Assembly: GCA_027621295.1 (NCBI GenBank)
Contig: JAQCBR010000011.1
Location: 1 to 56,141 of the forward strand
DNA from: Planctomycetota bacterium
GTDB lineage: Bacteria > Planctomycetota > UBA1135 > UBA2386
Reading direction: 5' to 3'
Length of the DNA: 56,141 nucleotides
A program made the translations under genes and the position numbers. Below are positions 16,971 through 24,265 of this stretch, one piece after another; positions within the stretch are counted from its first letter, which is position 1, and each line of letters begins with the position of its first letter. The notes beneath the pieces are model-generated. The model was not told the DNA's origin and ran no database searches. It saw only the letters and a program-made list of their open reading frames with translations.

Positions 16971-16988
16971 CCGCGGGATCTCGGTCTG

Positions 16989-18098
16989 TCAGCGCCTCGG
17001 CGGCAGGCCCTGCATTTCGGGAACCGCGTCGAAGATGCCGAAGCTGAGCCCGAGGCTCGGCTGTGCGCCGACGCCGAAGACTGCATGCCATGCGCAGTGC
17101 TCGGGTCCGTGGGACGGCAGGATGAGCACGTCTCCGGGGCGCAGCACGAAGAGGCGCTCGGCTTCGGCGAGTTCCCGTGTGAGCTCCGGCGTCGCGTTGA
17201 GCAAACGGTAGAGGTCGGCGTCGGACGCGACGTCGAACGACGACGCGACGCCCTCGGCCGTCTGGAGGCGCTGCGGTCCGCCGATCCGGGCGGCGACGGC
17301 GGCGACGTGGACCGCGAGCTCGGCGCGCGGGCAGGCGAGCCAGACCGTCGCGCCGAGAAGTTGGGCGATGGCGACGCCGTGCTGGCCCGGGTCCGCGTCG
17401 TGATGGAAGACTGCGCCTCCGCCCGGCGCGTTGCTGTAGACGATGCACTCGCCGAGGCGGTGTGGAGCAGCGAGCACGTCACCCAGGAAGCCACGCACGA
17501 CCTCGTTGTCGGTCACGAGGCGGGTCTCGGGGAACATCCGCGCGGTCAGTGCGTCGGTCCAGGCCGCGCGCACTTCGGGCTGGAGCCAGTCCTTGGTTGC
17601 CTCATGGCCGAACGACATCCGGATGCGAAGCGAGGTGTCCGCCTCGTCTTCGGCGATCCACGAGAGCTTGGCCCAGAGGTCGCGGATGCGTCGCCCGTGG
17701 GGCGTGTCCGCCGCCGGGACATCGACGAAGACCTTCTCGATCTCTCGCGGTTCCTCGAGGTCGAAACTGCTGCCTGCGTAGAGGAAGGGCGCTGCGTCCT
17801 CCAACCGGGCTTCGACCTCGGGAAGGAGTCGGGCTCCCTCGCGGAAGCCCTCGAAGGCCTGCCACGTGGCGACGACATGGTCGTCCGCTACCTCGAGCGC
17901 ATCGCCGAGGACGCCGGGGATCAGCACGGGTTCGGACGCAGCGAACGCAGCGTCGGGTTCTTCTGGCGGCGTCGGCTCGACGTCGCCGAGGATCACCGTG
18001 CCGTGATCGATCCCCCTGCGCACGATCGGAAGCGTCGTGCGGCCCCTGGGAGGGACGTCACCGGGAGGCAGCAGGTGCCAAGGGCGCGGCGCGGGCAT
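16989..18098 (-). CDS. Putative JmjC/cupin-like iron oxygenase
   Basis: 369 residues from ATG 18098 (MPAPRPWHLLPPGDVPP). The frame runs on upstream, but that part overlaps the divergent globin gene in an Arg-rich, non-protein-like way. The second half carries VFHHDADPGQHGVAIAQLLG, an HxD-type metal pair in the context seen in JmjC/cupin-8 hydroxylases, and later PSHGPEHCAWHAVFGVG, a candidate distal His. YRLL and LFVLRPGDVLILPSHGPEHC resemble the 'P-G-D-x-l-x-i-P' turn that precedes the last metal ligand in such enzymes. Fe(II)/2-oxoglutarate dependence is inferred. It shares a 57-base divergent promoter region with a truncated hemoglobin, which could tie both to oxygen availability. Confidence 0.6.
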   Translation of the reverse strand: MPAPRPWHLLPPGDVPPRGRTTLPIVRRGIDHGTVILGDVEPTPPEEPDAAFAASEPVLIPGVLGDALEVADDHVVATWQAFEGFREGARLLPEVEARLEDAAPFLYAGSSFDLEEPREIEKVFVDVPAADTPHGRRIRDLWAKLSWIAEDEADTSLRIRMSFGHEATKDWLQPEVRAAWTDALTARMFPETRLVTDNEVVRGFLGDVLAAPHRLGECIVYSNAPGGGAVFHHDADPGQHGVAIAQLLGATVWLACPRAELAVHVAAVAARIGGPQRLQTAEGVASSFDVASDADLYRLLNATPELTRELAEAERLFVLRPGDVLILPSHGPEHCAWHAVFGVGAQPSLGLSFGIFDAVPEMQGLPPRR

Positions 18099-18155
18099 CG
18101 CCGGGGATCGTCGGGCGCCGTTGCGCCGGCCGCAACGGCTGGGTTCAGTGTCCGC

Positions 18156-18542
18156 GTGCAAGCTCCACAGGACCCGGTGGGATTCGTCGTCGCCGCTGTC
18201 GGCGAAGATGCGATCGCGAGGCTCGTCGCGGCGTTCTACCGCGATATCGCGAGCGACGACGTGCTCGGGCCGATGTATCCGCCGGATGATCTCGCCGGCG
18301 CGGAGACGAGGCTCCGCGACTTCCTCGTCGAGCGGTTCGGCGGTCCGCCGCTCTACACGTCCGCGAGAGGCCACCCGCGTCTCCGGATGCGGCACGCTCG
18401 ATTCCCGGTCGACGTCCGGGCGCGAGACCGGTGGGTCGCACGCATGGATGCTGCGCTGGACGAGGTGGCGTTCCCCGAGGACGTCGATCGCGCCGTCCGC
18501 GGCTTCCTGGCCGAGGTGGCGACGTTCCTCGTGAACCGCTGA
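18156..18542 (+). CDS. Group II truncated hemoglobin
   Basis: 128 residues from GTG 18156 (VQAPQDPVGF), matching the usual 120-135 residues of the family. Signatures: FYRDI with the B10 Tyr, PMYPPDDL, FLVERFGGPPLY, GHPRLRMRHARFPV with the proximal F8 His, and RDRWVARMDAAL with the G8 Trp that marks group II globins. Members bind O2 or NO with high affinity and may detoxify NO or deliver O2 to oxygenases. It is divergent from an iron-oxygenase-like gene 57 bases away and convergent with yjbQ. No Shine-Dalgarno stands out. Upstream in-frame sequence has no family similarity, so the GTG start is preferred. Confidence 0.9.
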   Translation: MQAPQDPVGFVVAAVGEDAIARLVAAFYRDIASDDVLGPMYPPDDLAGAETRLRDFLVERFGGPPLYTSARGHPRLRMRHARFPVDVRARDRWVARMDAALDEVAFPEDVDRAVRGFLAEVATFLVNR

Positions 18543-18573
18543 CGAGCGGGACGCGGCCAGCGGATCGGAACGC

Positions 18574-18987
18574 TCAGCCGCCGAGGTGGACGAGGAGTTC
18601 GCGCCGGTGCGGGCGTCGCCGGTGTTCGAACAGGAACAGTCCCTGCCATGTACCGAGGCCGAGTCGGCCGCCGAGGACCGGAATCGACACGGTGGTGGCC
18701 GTGAGCGCGGCGCGCACGTGTGCCGGCATGTCGTCGGGCCCCTCGGTCGTGTGCGTCCAGAGTGGGTCGCGTTCGGGTGCGATCCGCGCGAAGAAAGCCT
18801 CGAGATCGCGTGCGGCGCTCGGGTCGGCGTTCTCCTGGATCACGAGGCTCGCCGACGTGTGCCGAACCAGCACCGTGCACAGCCCGTCGCCGTGGAGATG
18901 GCGTCCGACGCATTCCTGGACGAGGGCCGTGATCTCGACGAGACCGCGGCCGCGCGTCGGGACGACGAGCGTCTCGACGTTCCCCAT
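18574..18987 (-). CDS. yjbQ: UPF0047 / secondary thiamine-phosphate synthase-like protein
   Basis: 137 residues from ATG 18987 (MGNVETLVVPTRGRGLVEIT), the usual YjbQ length. Conserved blocks: VLVRHTSASLVIQENADP with the family HTSA motif, THTTEGPDDMPAHVRAAL, and LGTWQGLFLFEHRRRPH. The H-H-E type cluster formed by these blocks is thought to bind a metal. E. coli YjbQ has weak thiamine-phosphate synthase activity, but the true role is unsettled. The start lies 2 bases after the stop of the upstream P-loop kinase gene, so they form an operon. The product is cytoplasmic. Confidence 0.92.
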   Translation of the reverse strand: MGNVETLVVPTRGRGLVEITALVQECVGRHLHGDGLCTVLVRHTSASLVIQENADPSAARDLEAFFARIAPERDPLWTHTTEGPDDMPAHVRAALTATTVSIPVLGGRLGLGTWQGLFLFEHRRRPHRRELLVHLGG

Positions 18988-18989
18988 CG

Positions 18990-19691
18990 TCAGTTGGTGG
19001 TCGATGCCCGGTGCGGCGGGATCACGCCACTCCGCTCCGCGCGGACCTCGCCGATCGCGTCGGACGAGGCCTCGACGTGCTTCAGGCCGGCGAGCGTGAG
19101 CACCCGGTCGACGCAGCGGACGCGTTCCTGCATCGACAGCGACTCGACCGGCACGTAGGGGACGCCGAACATCTCGAGCATCAGCTTCACCATGCCGTCG
19201 ATCCGCACGACCTCCTCCCACTCGAGGCCGGCGCGGACGCCGTCGGCGACCACCAGCTCACGGTGGGGTCGCAGGAAGAACACGATCCCCTTCCGCACCG
19301 ACTCCATGTAGGTCCGGAGCCGTTCGTCGCGGAACACCTCGGCCAGGATCGTCGAATGGTGGGCGGCGTAGGCGAGGTTGCAGAAGGCCCGGTCGGAGAC
19401 GAAGGGGCCGTCGACCCGGCGCTCGGCTTCGATCTGTCGCAGGAAGACCTGGGTCTGGTAGCGGTTGACGAGGTCGATGTCGGTCCTGAGCGACTCGAGC
19501 TTCGCCTCCATCTCGGCGAGCACGCCCCGTGCGACCTCCGCGATCATCGGGATGCCGAAGCGGTCGCGGACCCAGCGCGCCAGCGTGGTCTTGCCGGTCG
19601 CGTGCGAGCCGACGAGGTAGACGCGCTGGGGATGGGCCGGGTGTTCGGAGGCGCGCATGGCTCGGGAAACTACTTCGGGCAGCGGTCTCAT
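18990..19691 (-). CDS. AAA_28-type P-loop ATPase/kinase
   Basis: 233 residues from ATG 19691; ATG 19658 (MRASEHPAHPQ) would give 222 and is also plausible because the P-loop would then sit about 17 residues in. RVYLVGSHATGKTTLARWV is a Walker A (GSHATGKT). PMIAEVARGVL, YQTQVFLRQIEAE and PFVSDRAFCNLAYAAHHST follow the NadR/AAA_28 pattern, in which a family of ATP-dependent nucleoside or small-molecule kinases is grouped. FFLRPHRELVVADGVRAG holds a lid-like segment. The substrate is unknown. It is the first gene of a two-gene operon with yjbQ. Confidence 0.75.
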   Translation of the reverse strand: MRPLPEVVSRAMRASEHPAHPQRVYLVGSHATGKTTLARWVRDRFGIPMIAEVARGVLAEMEAKLESLRTDIDLVNRYQTQVFLRQIEAERRVDGPFVSDRAFCNLAYAAHHSTILAEVFRDERLRTYMESVRKGIVFFLRPHRELVVADGVRAGLEWEEVVRIDGMVKLMLEMFGVPYVPVESLSMQERVRCVDRVLTLAGLKHVEASSDAIGEVRAERSGVIPPHRASTTN

Positions 19692-19951
19692 TCCACTTGA
19701 GCCGCTAGATCTTGTGGTTGGAGGGGGCCTGAGGACCGCAGCCCGGTAGGCCGCTGGTTCCGAGGGCGACGAGCCTCCGGCTCTCGGGGCGACCGAGGCC
19801 GGATCGGTCGATCAGGACGGGGTTCCGCGTTCGCTCCACGGGGCGTTGGCACGGGTCGGTGGGCGCGGACCGTCCCGATCCTGGTCCACGGTGTCTGCCG
19901 AGGCCCTGGCCGAGGTCGAAGGAAGGAGGGCGCACCCGCGCACTCCATCCG

Positions 19952-21184
19952 ATGCGACCTGCTCGAATCCTCTTCTTGGCCCTGCCCGCGATCCTCGGCG
20001 TAACGCCCGGGTCGCCGCGCGCCCAGGAGCCGGTCGGTCCCCGGGTGGACGTGCTCCTGCCCGAGGCCCGGGTTCCGCAGCGGCGCGCGCTGGCGGGCGT
20101 CCGGCGGATCGTCGCGGGCATCGATGCGCCGGTGCCGATCCAGGTGGTGTGGCCCGAAGGCGCCGAGCCCGATCGGCGGGCCGTTCCTGAGGGGGTCGCG
20201 ACGAGCGTCGGGGACGCGGTCGGTGATCCGCACGGTGATCGCCCCTCCGAGGATGCGTTCGCGGTGTTCTTCGACGCCGACGGCCACGAGGCCCTGGTCG
20301 AGCCCTTCGACGACGCCGTGCGCTACCACGTGTTGGATCTCCTCGCGGGGTCCATGCCGGGTCGTCGGCTCCACGACTGGATCGCCCAGGTCGACGCGGC
20401 GGCCACGACCTCGGGGATGCGCGCCGTGCTGCGGGCCGCAGCGGAAGACCTGGCCACGCGACCCGAGCATCTAGCCCGGGTCGTCAACCGTGCGCTCGGC
20501 TGCTCGTCCGAGCTCCTGCGCGACCGATTCCTCGCGGGCCTCGGGGAATCGCTGTTCGAAGCGGCGCCGCGGTCCGAGGACGTGCAGGCGCTGGCGTTCC
20601 GGGTCCGCGATGCGGGCGGAGACGCCGACGGCGCCTCGCAGGCGGCGTTCGCGTGGATCGAGTCGGTCAAGGGGCGCCGCGACGCGAGCCGTGCGCTGGT
20701 CGACGTGCTCCGTGCGTCGAATCACGACGGACGCTACGACGAGGTGCTCGGGTTCGCGCTCGACATGGCGGCCCTCGCCGACCCCGGGGCGGCGGTCCTC
20801 CATCGCCTGGCCTTCGAGCACCGTCTGCGCGTCGGAGACGCTCGCGGTGCGCGGCGTGCGGGGGAGTCCTACGTGCGGGCCCTCGACGGTGATCCCGACG
20901 CGCTGAACGCGTTCGCCTGGAAGCTGCTGACGGAGCGTCCGTACCGGCCCGCGTTCGCCGGGCTCGCGCTGCGTGCCGCCGAGGCGATGACGAGCGCGTT
21001 CCGCTGGGAGACCTACTGGCGCCTGGACACGCTCGCGATGGCCTGCTTCGAGGCGGGGCGATTCGAGGAAGCGGTCCGTTGGCAGGAGCGGGCGGTCGAG
21101 CTGGCGAGCGAAGAAGCCCGCCCTCGCTACGAGGAGCGGCTCGCCGCGTACCGAGCGGCCGCCGCGCCCTCGCCGTCGCGCTGA
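19952..21184 (+). CDS. Exported TPR-like helical-repeat protein
   Basis: 410 residues from ATG 19952. MRPARILFLALPAILGVTPGSPRAQ is a signal peptide with cleavage near RAQ. The C-terminal 150 residues are helical and TPR-like: LDGDPDALNAFAWKLLTE, ALRAAEAMTSAFRWETYWRLDT and MACFEAGRFEEAVRWQERAVE, a classic A/B helix with the Ala-Gly pattern. The middle (ALAFRVRDAGGDADGASQAAFA) is also helical. The N-terminal 100 residues resemble nothing I know. Such planctomycete proteins often carry a thioredoxin domain, but none is visible here. Periplasmic. The 260-base gap upstream (19692-19951) contains no gene I can support. AAGGAGG lies about 24 bases before the start, too far to be its ribosome-binding site. 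Confidence 0.65.
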   Translation: MRPARILFLALPAILGVTPGSPRAQEPVGPRVDVLLPEARVPQRRALAGVRRIVAGIDAPVPIQVVWPEGAEPDRRAVPEGVATSVGDAVGDPHGDRPSEDAFAVFFDADGHEALVEPFDDAVRYHVLDLLAGSMPGRRLHDWIAQVDAAATTSGMRAVLRAAAEDLATRPEHLARVVNRALGCSSELLRDRFLAGLGESLFEAAPRSEDVQALAFRVRDAGGDADGASQAAFAWIESVKGRRDASRALVDVLRASNHDGRYDEVLGFALDMAALADPGAAVLHRLAFEHRLRVGDARGARRAGESYVRALDGDPDALNAFAWKLLTERPYRPAFAGLALRAAEAMTSAFRWETYWRLDTLAMACFEAGRFEEAVRWQERAVELASEEARPRYEERLAAYRAAAAPSPSR

Positions 21185-21260
21185 GGTTCCACTGCGGGGG
21201 CGCGGGGCGGATCGCATGCGGCCCGTCGCGCGGAGGTTCTCCTTCCGCCAAGATGCGGCG

Positions 21261-22469
21261 ATGCCCGACACGGTCGCTGACATCCTGCATGACCTGGAGC
21301 CGAGGCTCCGCGCGCTGCGGCACGATCTGCATCGTCACCCCGAGCTCGGGTTCGAGGAGCAGCGCACGCAGGGCATCGTGACTGCATTCCTCGAGGAGCT
21401 GGGCTACGCGCCGCGAGCGTGTGCGGGCACCGGGGTCGTGGCTGACCTCCGGCCCGGTGTGGCCGGCCCCGCGATCGCGCTGCGTGCCGACATGGACGCG
21501 CTGCCGATCCACGAGGAGACCGACCTGCCGTATCGCTCGATCCACGACGGAGTCGCGCACAAGTGCGGCCACGACGGCCACACGACGGTGATGCTGGGGG
21601 TGGCTGCTGCGCTGGCCGCGCGCAGGGACTCACTCCCGCCCGGCAACGTCCGGCTGCTCTTCCAGCCCGCTGAGGAGGGTGTCCGCGGTGGCGGTGCGCG
21701 CGTGATGGTGGAGGAAGGCGCTCTCGAAGGCATCGCCGAGGTGTACGGGCACCACAACTGGCCGAACTTCCCGAAGGGCGAGGTTCGCGTCGCCGCCGGG
21801 CCGGTGATGGCCCAGGAGGCCACGTTCCGGATCACGCTCGAGGGGTGGGGAGGGCATGCGAGCCAGCCGCAGGTGACCCGTGACCCCCTGACGGCCGGTG
21901 CGCACATGGTCACCGCGCTCAACAGCATCGCGGCGCGCGGGATCGGACATCACGGCGGCGCGGTGCTGAGCGTGACGAGCTTCCAGTGCGGGACGACCCG
22001 GAACGTGATCCCCGGTCGTGGGGTGCTCCTCGGGACGGTACGAGCTCTCGATGCAGCGCTCGGCGAACGCATCCTCGCGCGGCTCGAACAGGTCGTGGCG
22101 GGCGTGGCCGCGGCGCACGCGGTCGAAGCGCACTTGGAGGTCGGGCGAGGCTTCCCGATCCTGCCGAACGATCCCGGCTGCGCGGAAGTGGTCCACGAGG
22201 CAGCGGCGGAGATCCTCGGCGCCGAGCGTGTTTCGGCAGCCGGACTCCCGCTTGCTGCGTCCGAGGACTTCTCCTACTTCGCGCAGGCGGTGCCCGGGGC
22301 CTACTTCTTCGTCGGTGCGGGTCGGGAGGGCGAGGAGACGCCCGGCTGTCACCATCCGGACTTCGACTACGACGATGCGCTGATCGTGCCGACGGCGAGG
22401 ATCTTCGTGCGCATCGCCGAAGACCGGCTCCGCGCGCTCGGTGCGGCGGGCGCGCGCGAGACCTCGTAG
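21261..22469 (+). CDS. M20-family amidohydrolase/peptidase
   Basis: 402 residues from ATG 21261 (MPDTVADILHDLEPRLRALRHDLHRHPELG); an upstream ATG at 21216 is possible but adds a non-conserved tail. Family blocks: LRHDLHRHPELGFEEQRTQ, IALRADMDALPIHEETDLPY, KCGHDGHTTVMLGVA with metal-binding His/Asp, FQPAEEGVRGGG with the catalytic Glu pair, and SEDFSYFAQAVPGAYFFVG. This matches the M20D group that hydrolyses N-acyl amino acids (hippurate, N-acetyl-diaminopimelate, indole-amino acid conjugates). The binuclear metal ligands all appear intact. It is cytoplasmic, with no signal peptide. It stands alone and converges on the amidase gene. Confidence 0.92.
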   Translation: MPDTVADILHDLEPRLRALRHDLHRHPELGFEEQRTQGIVTAFLEELGYAPRACAGTGVVADLRPGVAGPAIALRADMDALPIHEETDLPYRSIHDGVAHKCGHDGHTTVMLGVAAALAARRDSLPPGNVRLLFQPAEEGVRGGGARVMVEEGALEGIAEVYGHHNWPNFPKGEVRVAAGPVMAQEATFRITLEGWGGHASQPQVTRDPLTAGAHMVTALNSIAARGIGHHGGAVLSVTSFQCGTTRNVIPGRGVLLGTVRALDAALGERILARLEQVVAGVAAAHAVEAHLEVGRGFPILPNDPGCAEVVHEAAAEILGAERVSAAGLPLAASEDFSYFAQAVPGAYFFVGAGREGEETPGCHHPDFDYDDALIVPTARIFVRIAEDRLRALGAAGARETS

Positions 22470-22521
22470 CCGACGCCGGCGCGAGCGTCGCGGCCGCGCG
22501 GCATCGCCGGTCGTGCGCGCG

Positions 22522-23550
22522 TCAGAGTCCCGCCGCGTGGTGACGCGCCCGGCGGAGCAGCTCCTCCCACGAGAGCGCAGGTCCCGGGTCGGTCTTGTTC
22601 GAAGTCACGTGGAGGTGGCCGAGCACGCCGCTGTAGGCGGCGAGCTCGTCTCCGGTGAGCGCATCGGTCCGCGGCGCTCCGGTCGTGGCATCACGCGGGA
22701 CGTCGAGGCGGATCGACGGCAGGATGCGTGACAGCGCACCGGTCAGGCGGGCGAGCGCCTCGTGCTGCTCCTTGGTGTAGTCGTGCATCCAGTAGGGCTT
22801 GCCGTGGATCTCGCCGGTGATCAGGCCTGCCTGCGCGGGCCGGGCCACGAACGACGGCGTCCTGATCCCCGTCTCGGGCATCCACTTCGGGAAGACCACG
22901 TATTCGCCGTCCTCGTCCTCTCCGTACCACGACCGCATGACCGGGTGGCCGGGCGCTGGGTAGGCGCCGATGTGGGCGACCTCGATCCCGATCGAGAAGT
23001 CGTTGGCCGTCCCCGCGTGCCACGCCCGCTCCTTCAGGTCGAGCGTCTGGTAGATCGTGCCGTCGACGTCGAGCATGAAATGCACCGACAGGTTGCGCTT
23101 GTCCTGCAGGATCTTGAAGCACTGTCGCGACGTGCCGCAGACGTCGTAGTGGATGACGAACTGACGAACGACCTGCGAGAGATCCTGCCGCGTCCATCCA
23201 GCCGCGCCCACGCGCTGGGCGACGTCCGCGGGCAGGTTCTTCCGCTCTCCGTAGCGCTTCTTGAGGACGGGTTTCCCGTCCTCGCCGATGGGTGCCGGTT
23301 CGAAGCGAGGGGTCTCGGAGTAGGCGTCGTAGCCGCCCTCGTCGGAGAACAGCACGACCGGCGTTCCGATGTCGTAGTACGCGCCGCAGACGACGATCTC
23401 GGTGCCGGCGCGTTCCGATTCCGGGCGTGGCGCGGGGGGCTCCAGCTCTCCCTGCACACCGAGACAGGCGAACGCGAGTCCCAGGATCGCGGCGAGCGCG
23501 ACGGTGTTCCGGATGCGGGGATCGAACGCTTGTTCGGAGACTGCGGTCAT
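22522..23550 (-). CDS. N-acetylmuramoyl-L-alanine amidase (Amidase_2)
   Basis: 342 residues. A membrane-like N-terminal segment TVALAAILGLAFACLGVQG (about 16-34, Cys inside a possible lipobox LAFAC) precedes the catalytic domain. Amidase_2/PGRP features: FVIHYDVCGTSRQCFKIL with the first Zn His, VHFMLDVDGTIYQTLDL, ERAWHAGTANDFSIGIEV, and GHLHVTSNKTDPGPAL with the second His and the conserved K/T-D-P-G. Zn ligands and the catalytic residue are intact. It cleaves the bond between muramic acid and peptide stem, likely for peptidoglycan turnover or recycling in the periplasm. Its ATG overlaps the stop of the upstream lipoprotein gene by ATGA, so they are co-translated. Confidence 0.9.
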   Translation of the reverse strand: MTAVSEQAFDPRIRNTVALAAILGLAFACLGVQGELEPPAPRPESERAGTEIVVCGAYYDIGTPVVLFSDEGGYDAYSETPRFEPAPIGEDGKPVLKKRYGERKNLPADVAQRVGAAGWTRQDLSQVVRQFVIHYDVCGTSRQCFKILQDKRNLSVHFMLDVDGTIYQTLDLKERAWHAGTANDFSIGIEVAHIGAYPAPGHPVMRSWYGEDEDGEYVVFPKWMPETGIRTPSFVARPAQAGLITGEIHGKPYWMHDYTKEQHEALARLTGALSRILPSIRLDVPRDATTGAPRTDALTGDELAAYSGVLGHLHVTSNKTDPGPALSWEELLRRARHHAAGL

Positions 23551-24113
23551 GCGACGCGGAATCGGCTCGTGATCTCGAAGGGCTGCCCGTCGAGTTCGAA
23601 ACCCCAGTGGACGGCGATGAGCTGGACCCGCCGGAAGTCGTAGCTGCCGGAGACCTCGAAGACCCAGCTGAAGCTGCGGATCGTGGGCGAGTCGCCGTCG
23701 TCGCGGGCTTCTGGGTCTGCTTGGATCGGAACGCGTGCGCGGACGCAGGGGAAGCGCCTCCCCTCGTCATCGACGATCTCCGCTCCCGAGAACTTGGGCT
23801 GGATGCGCCACCGACCCGCGAGTCCGTCGACGAGGGAATCGTCGCGGAACGTGCAGCGCATCTCATAGCGAGCGGTTCTCTCGTCGCCGTCGAGCGCGAT
23901 GACGGCCAGGTCCCAGCCCACGGAGGGGGGCGGCGACAGGGCCGGAGCGAAGCCGCGTTCGCCGAGCGAGCGTGGCTCGGTCCGCGCGTGGTCCGCGACC
24001 GGCGCGAAGACCCGGCTCGGTCCGAGGCCCGCGCACGCGGTCAGGGTCAGGCCGGCGAACGCCGTGCAGACGAAGTGCAGGTTGCGGAGCTGCGGTCGAT
24101 CCTGCGGGCGCAT
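23547..24113 (-). CDS. Hypothetical lipoprotein
   Basis: 188 residues. The N-terminus LHFVCTAFAGLTLTACAG carries a lipobox (LTAC, Cys near residue 27), so it is a predicted outer- or inner-membrane lipoprotein. The rest is beta-rich: WDLAVIALDGDERTARYEMRC, RFPCVRARVPIQAD and SYDFRRVQLIAVHWGFELDG. Two Cys in the C-terminal half could form a disulfide. I do not recognise a family. It is the first gene of a two-gene operon with the peptidoglycan amidase (4-base overlap), so a role near the cell wall is plausible. A TAGAAC box lies 9 bases before the start. Confidence 0.6.
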   Translation of the reverse strand: MRPQDRPQLRNLHFVCTAFAGLTLTACAGLGPSRVFAPVADHARTEPRSLGERGFAPALSPPPSVGWDLAVIALDGDERTARYEMRCTFRDDSLVDGLAGRWRIQPKFSGAEIVDDEGRRFPCVRARVPIQADPEARDDGDSPTIRSFSWVFEVSGSYDFRRVQLIAVHWGFELDGQPFEITSRFRVA

Positions 24114-24122
24114 CGGGTGTCC

Positions 24123-24128
24123 GTTCTA
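24123..24128 (-). promoter_or_regulatory. Possible -10 box of lipoprotein/amidase operon
   Basis: TAGAAC on the minus strand ends 9 bases before ATG 24113, and TTCCCG lies 17 bases further upstream. It would yield a transcript with almost no leader. Weak but fits the near-leaderless pattern seen elsewhere in the window. Confidence 0.3.
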
Positions 24129-24265
24129 GCAGCTGTCTCCGGGGGCGGGAACCTCGGGCCCCGGATCGTGCTGCTCGGGGGGAGTTCGCGGCGACAGTCG
24201 GCCGTCTCCAGCGGCTACGATCCCGCGCCGCCGCCGGAAGCCACGCGCGGCCCAAGACCCGTCCC

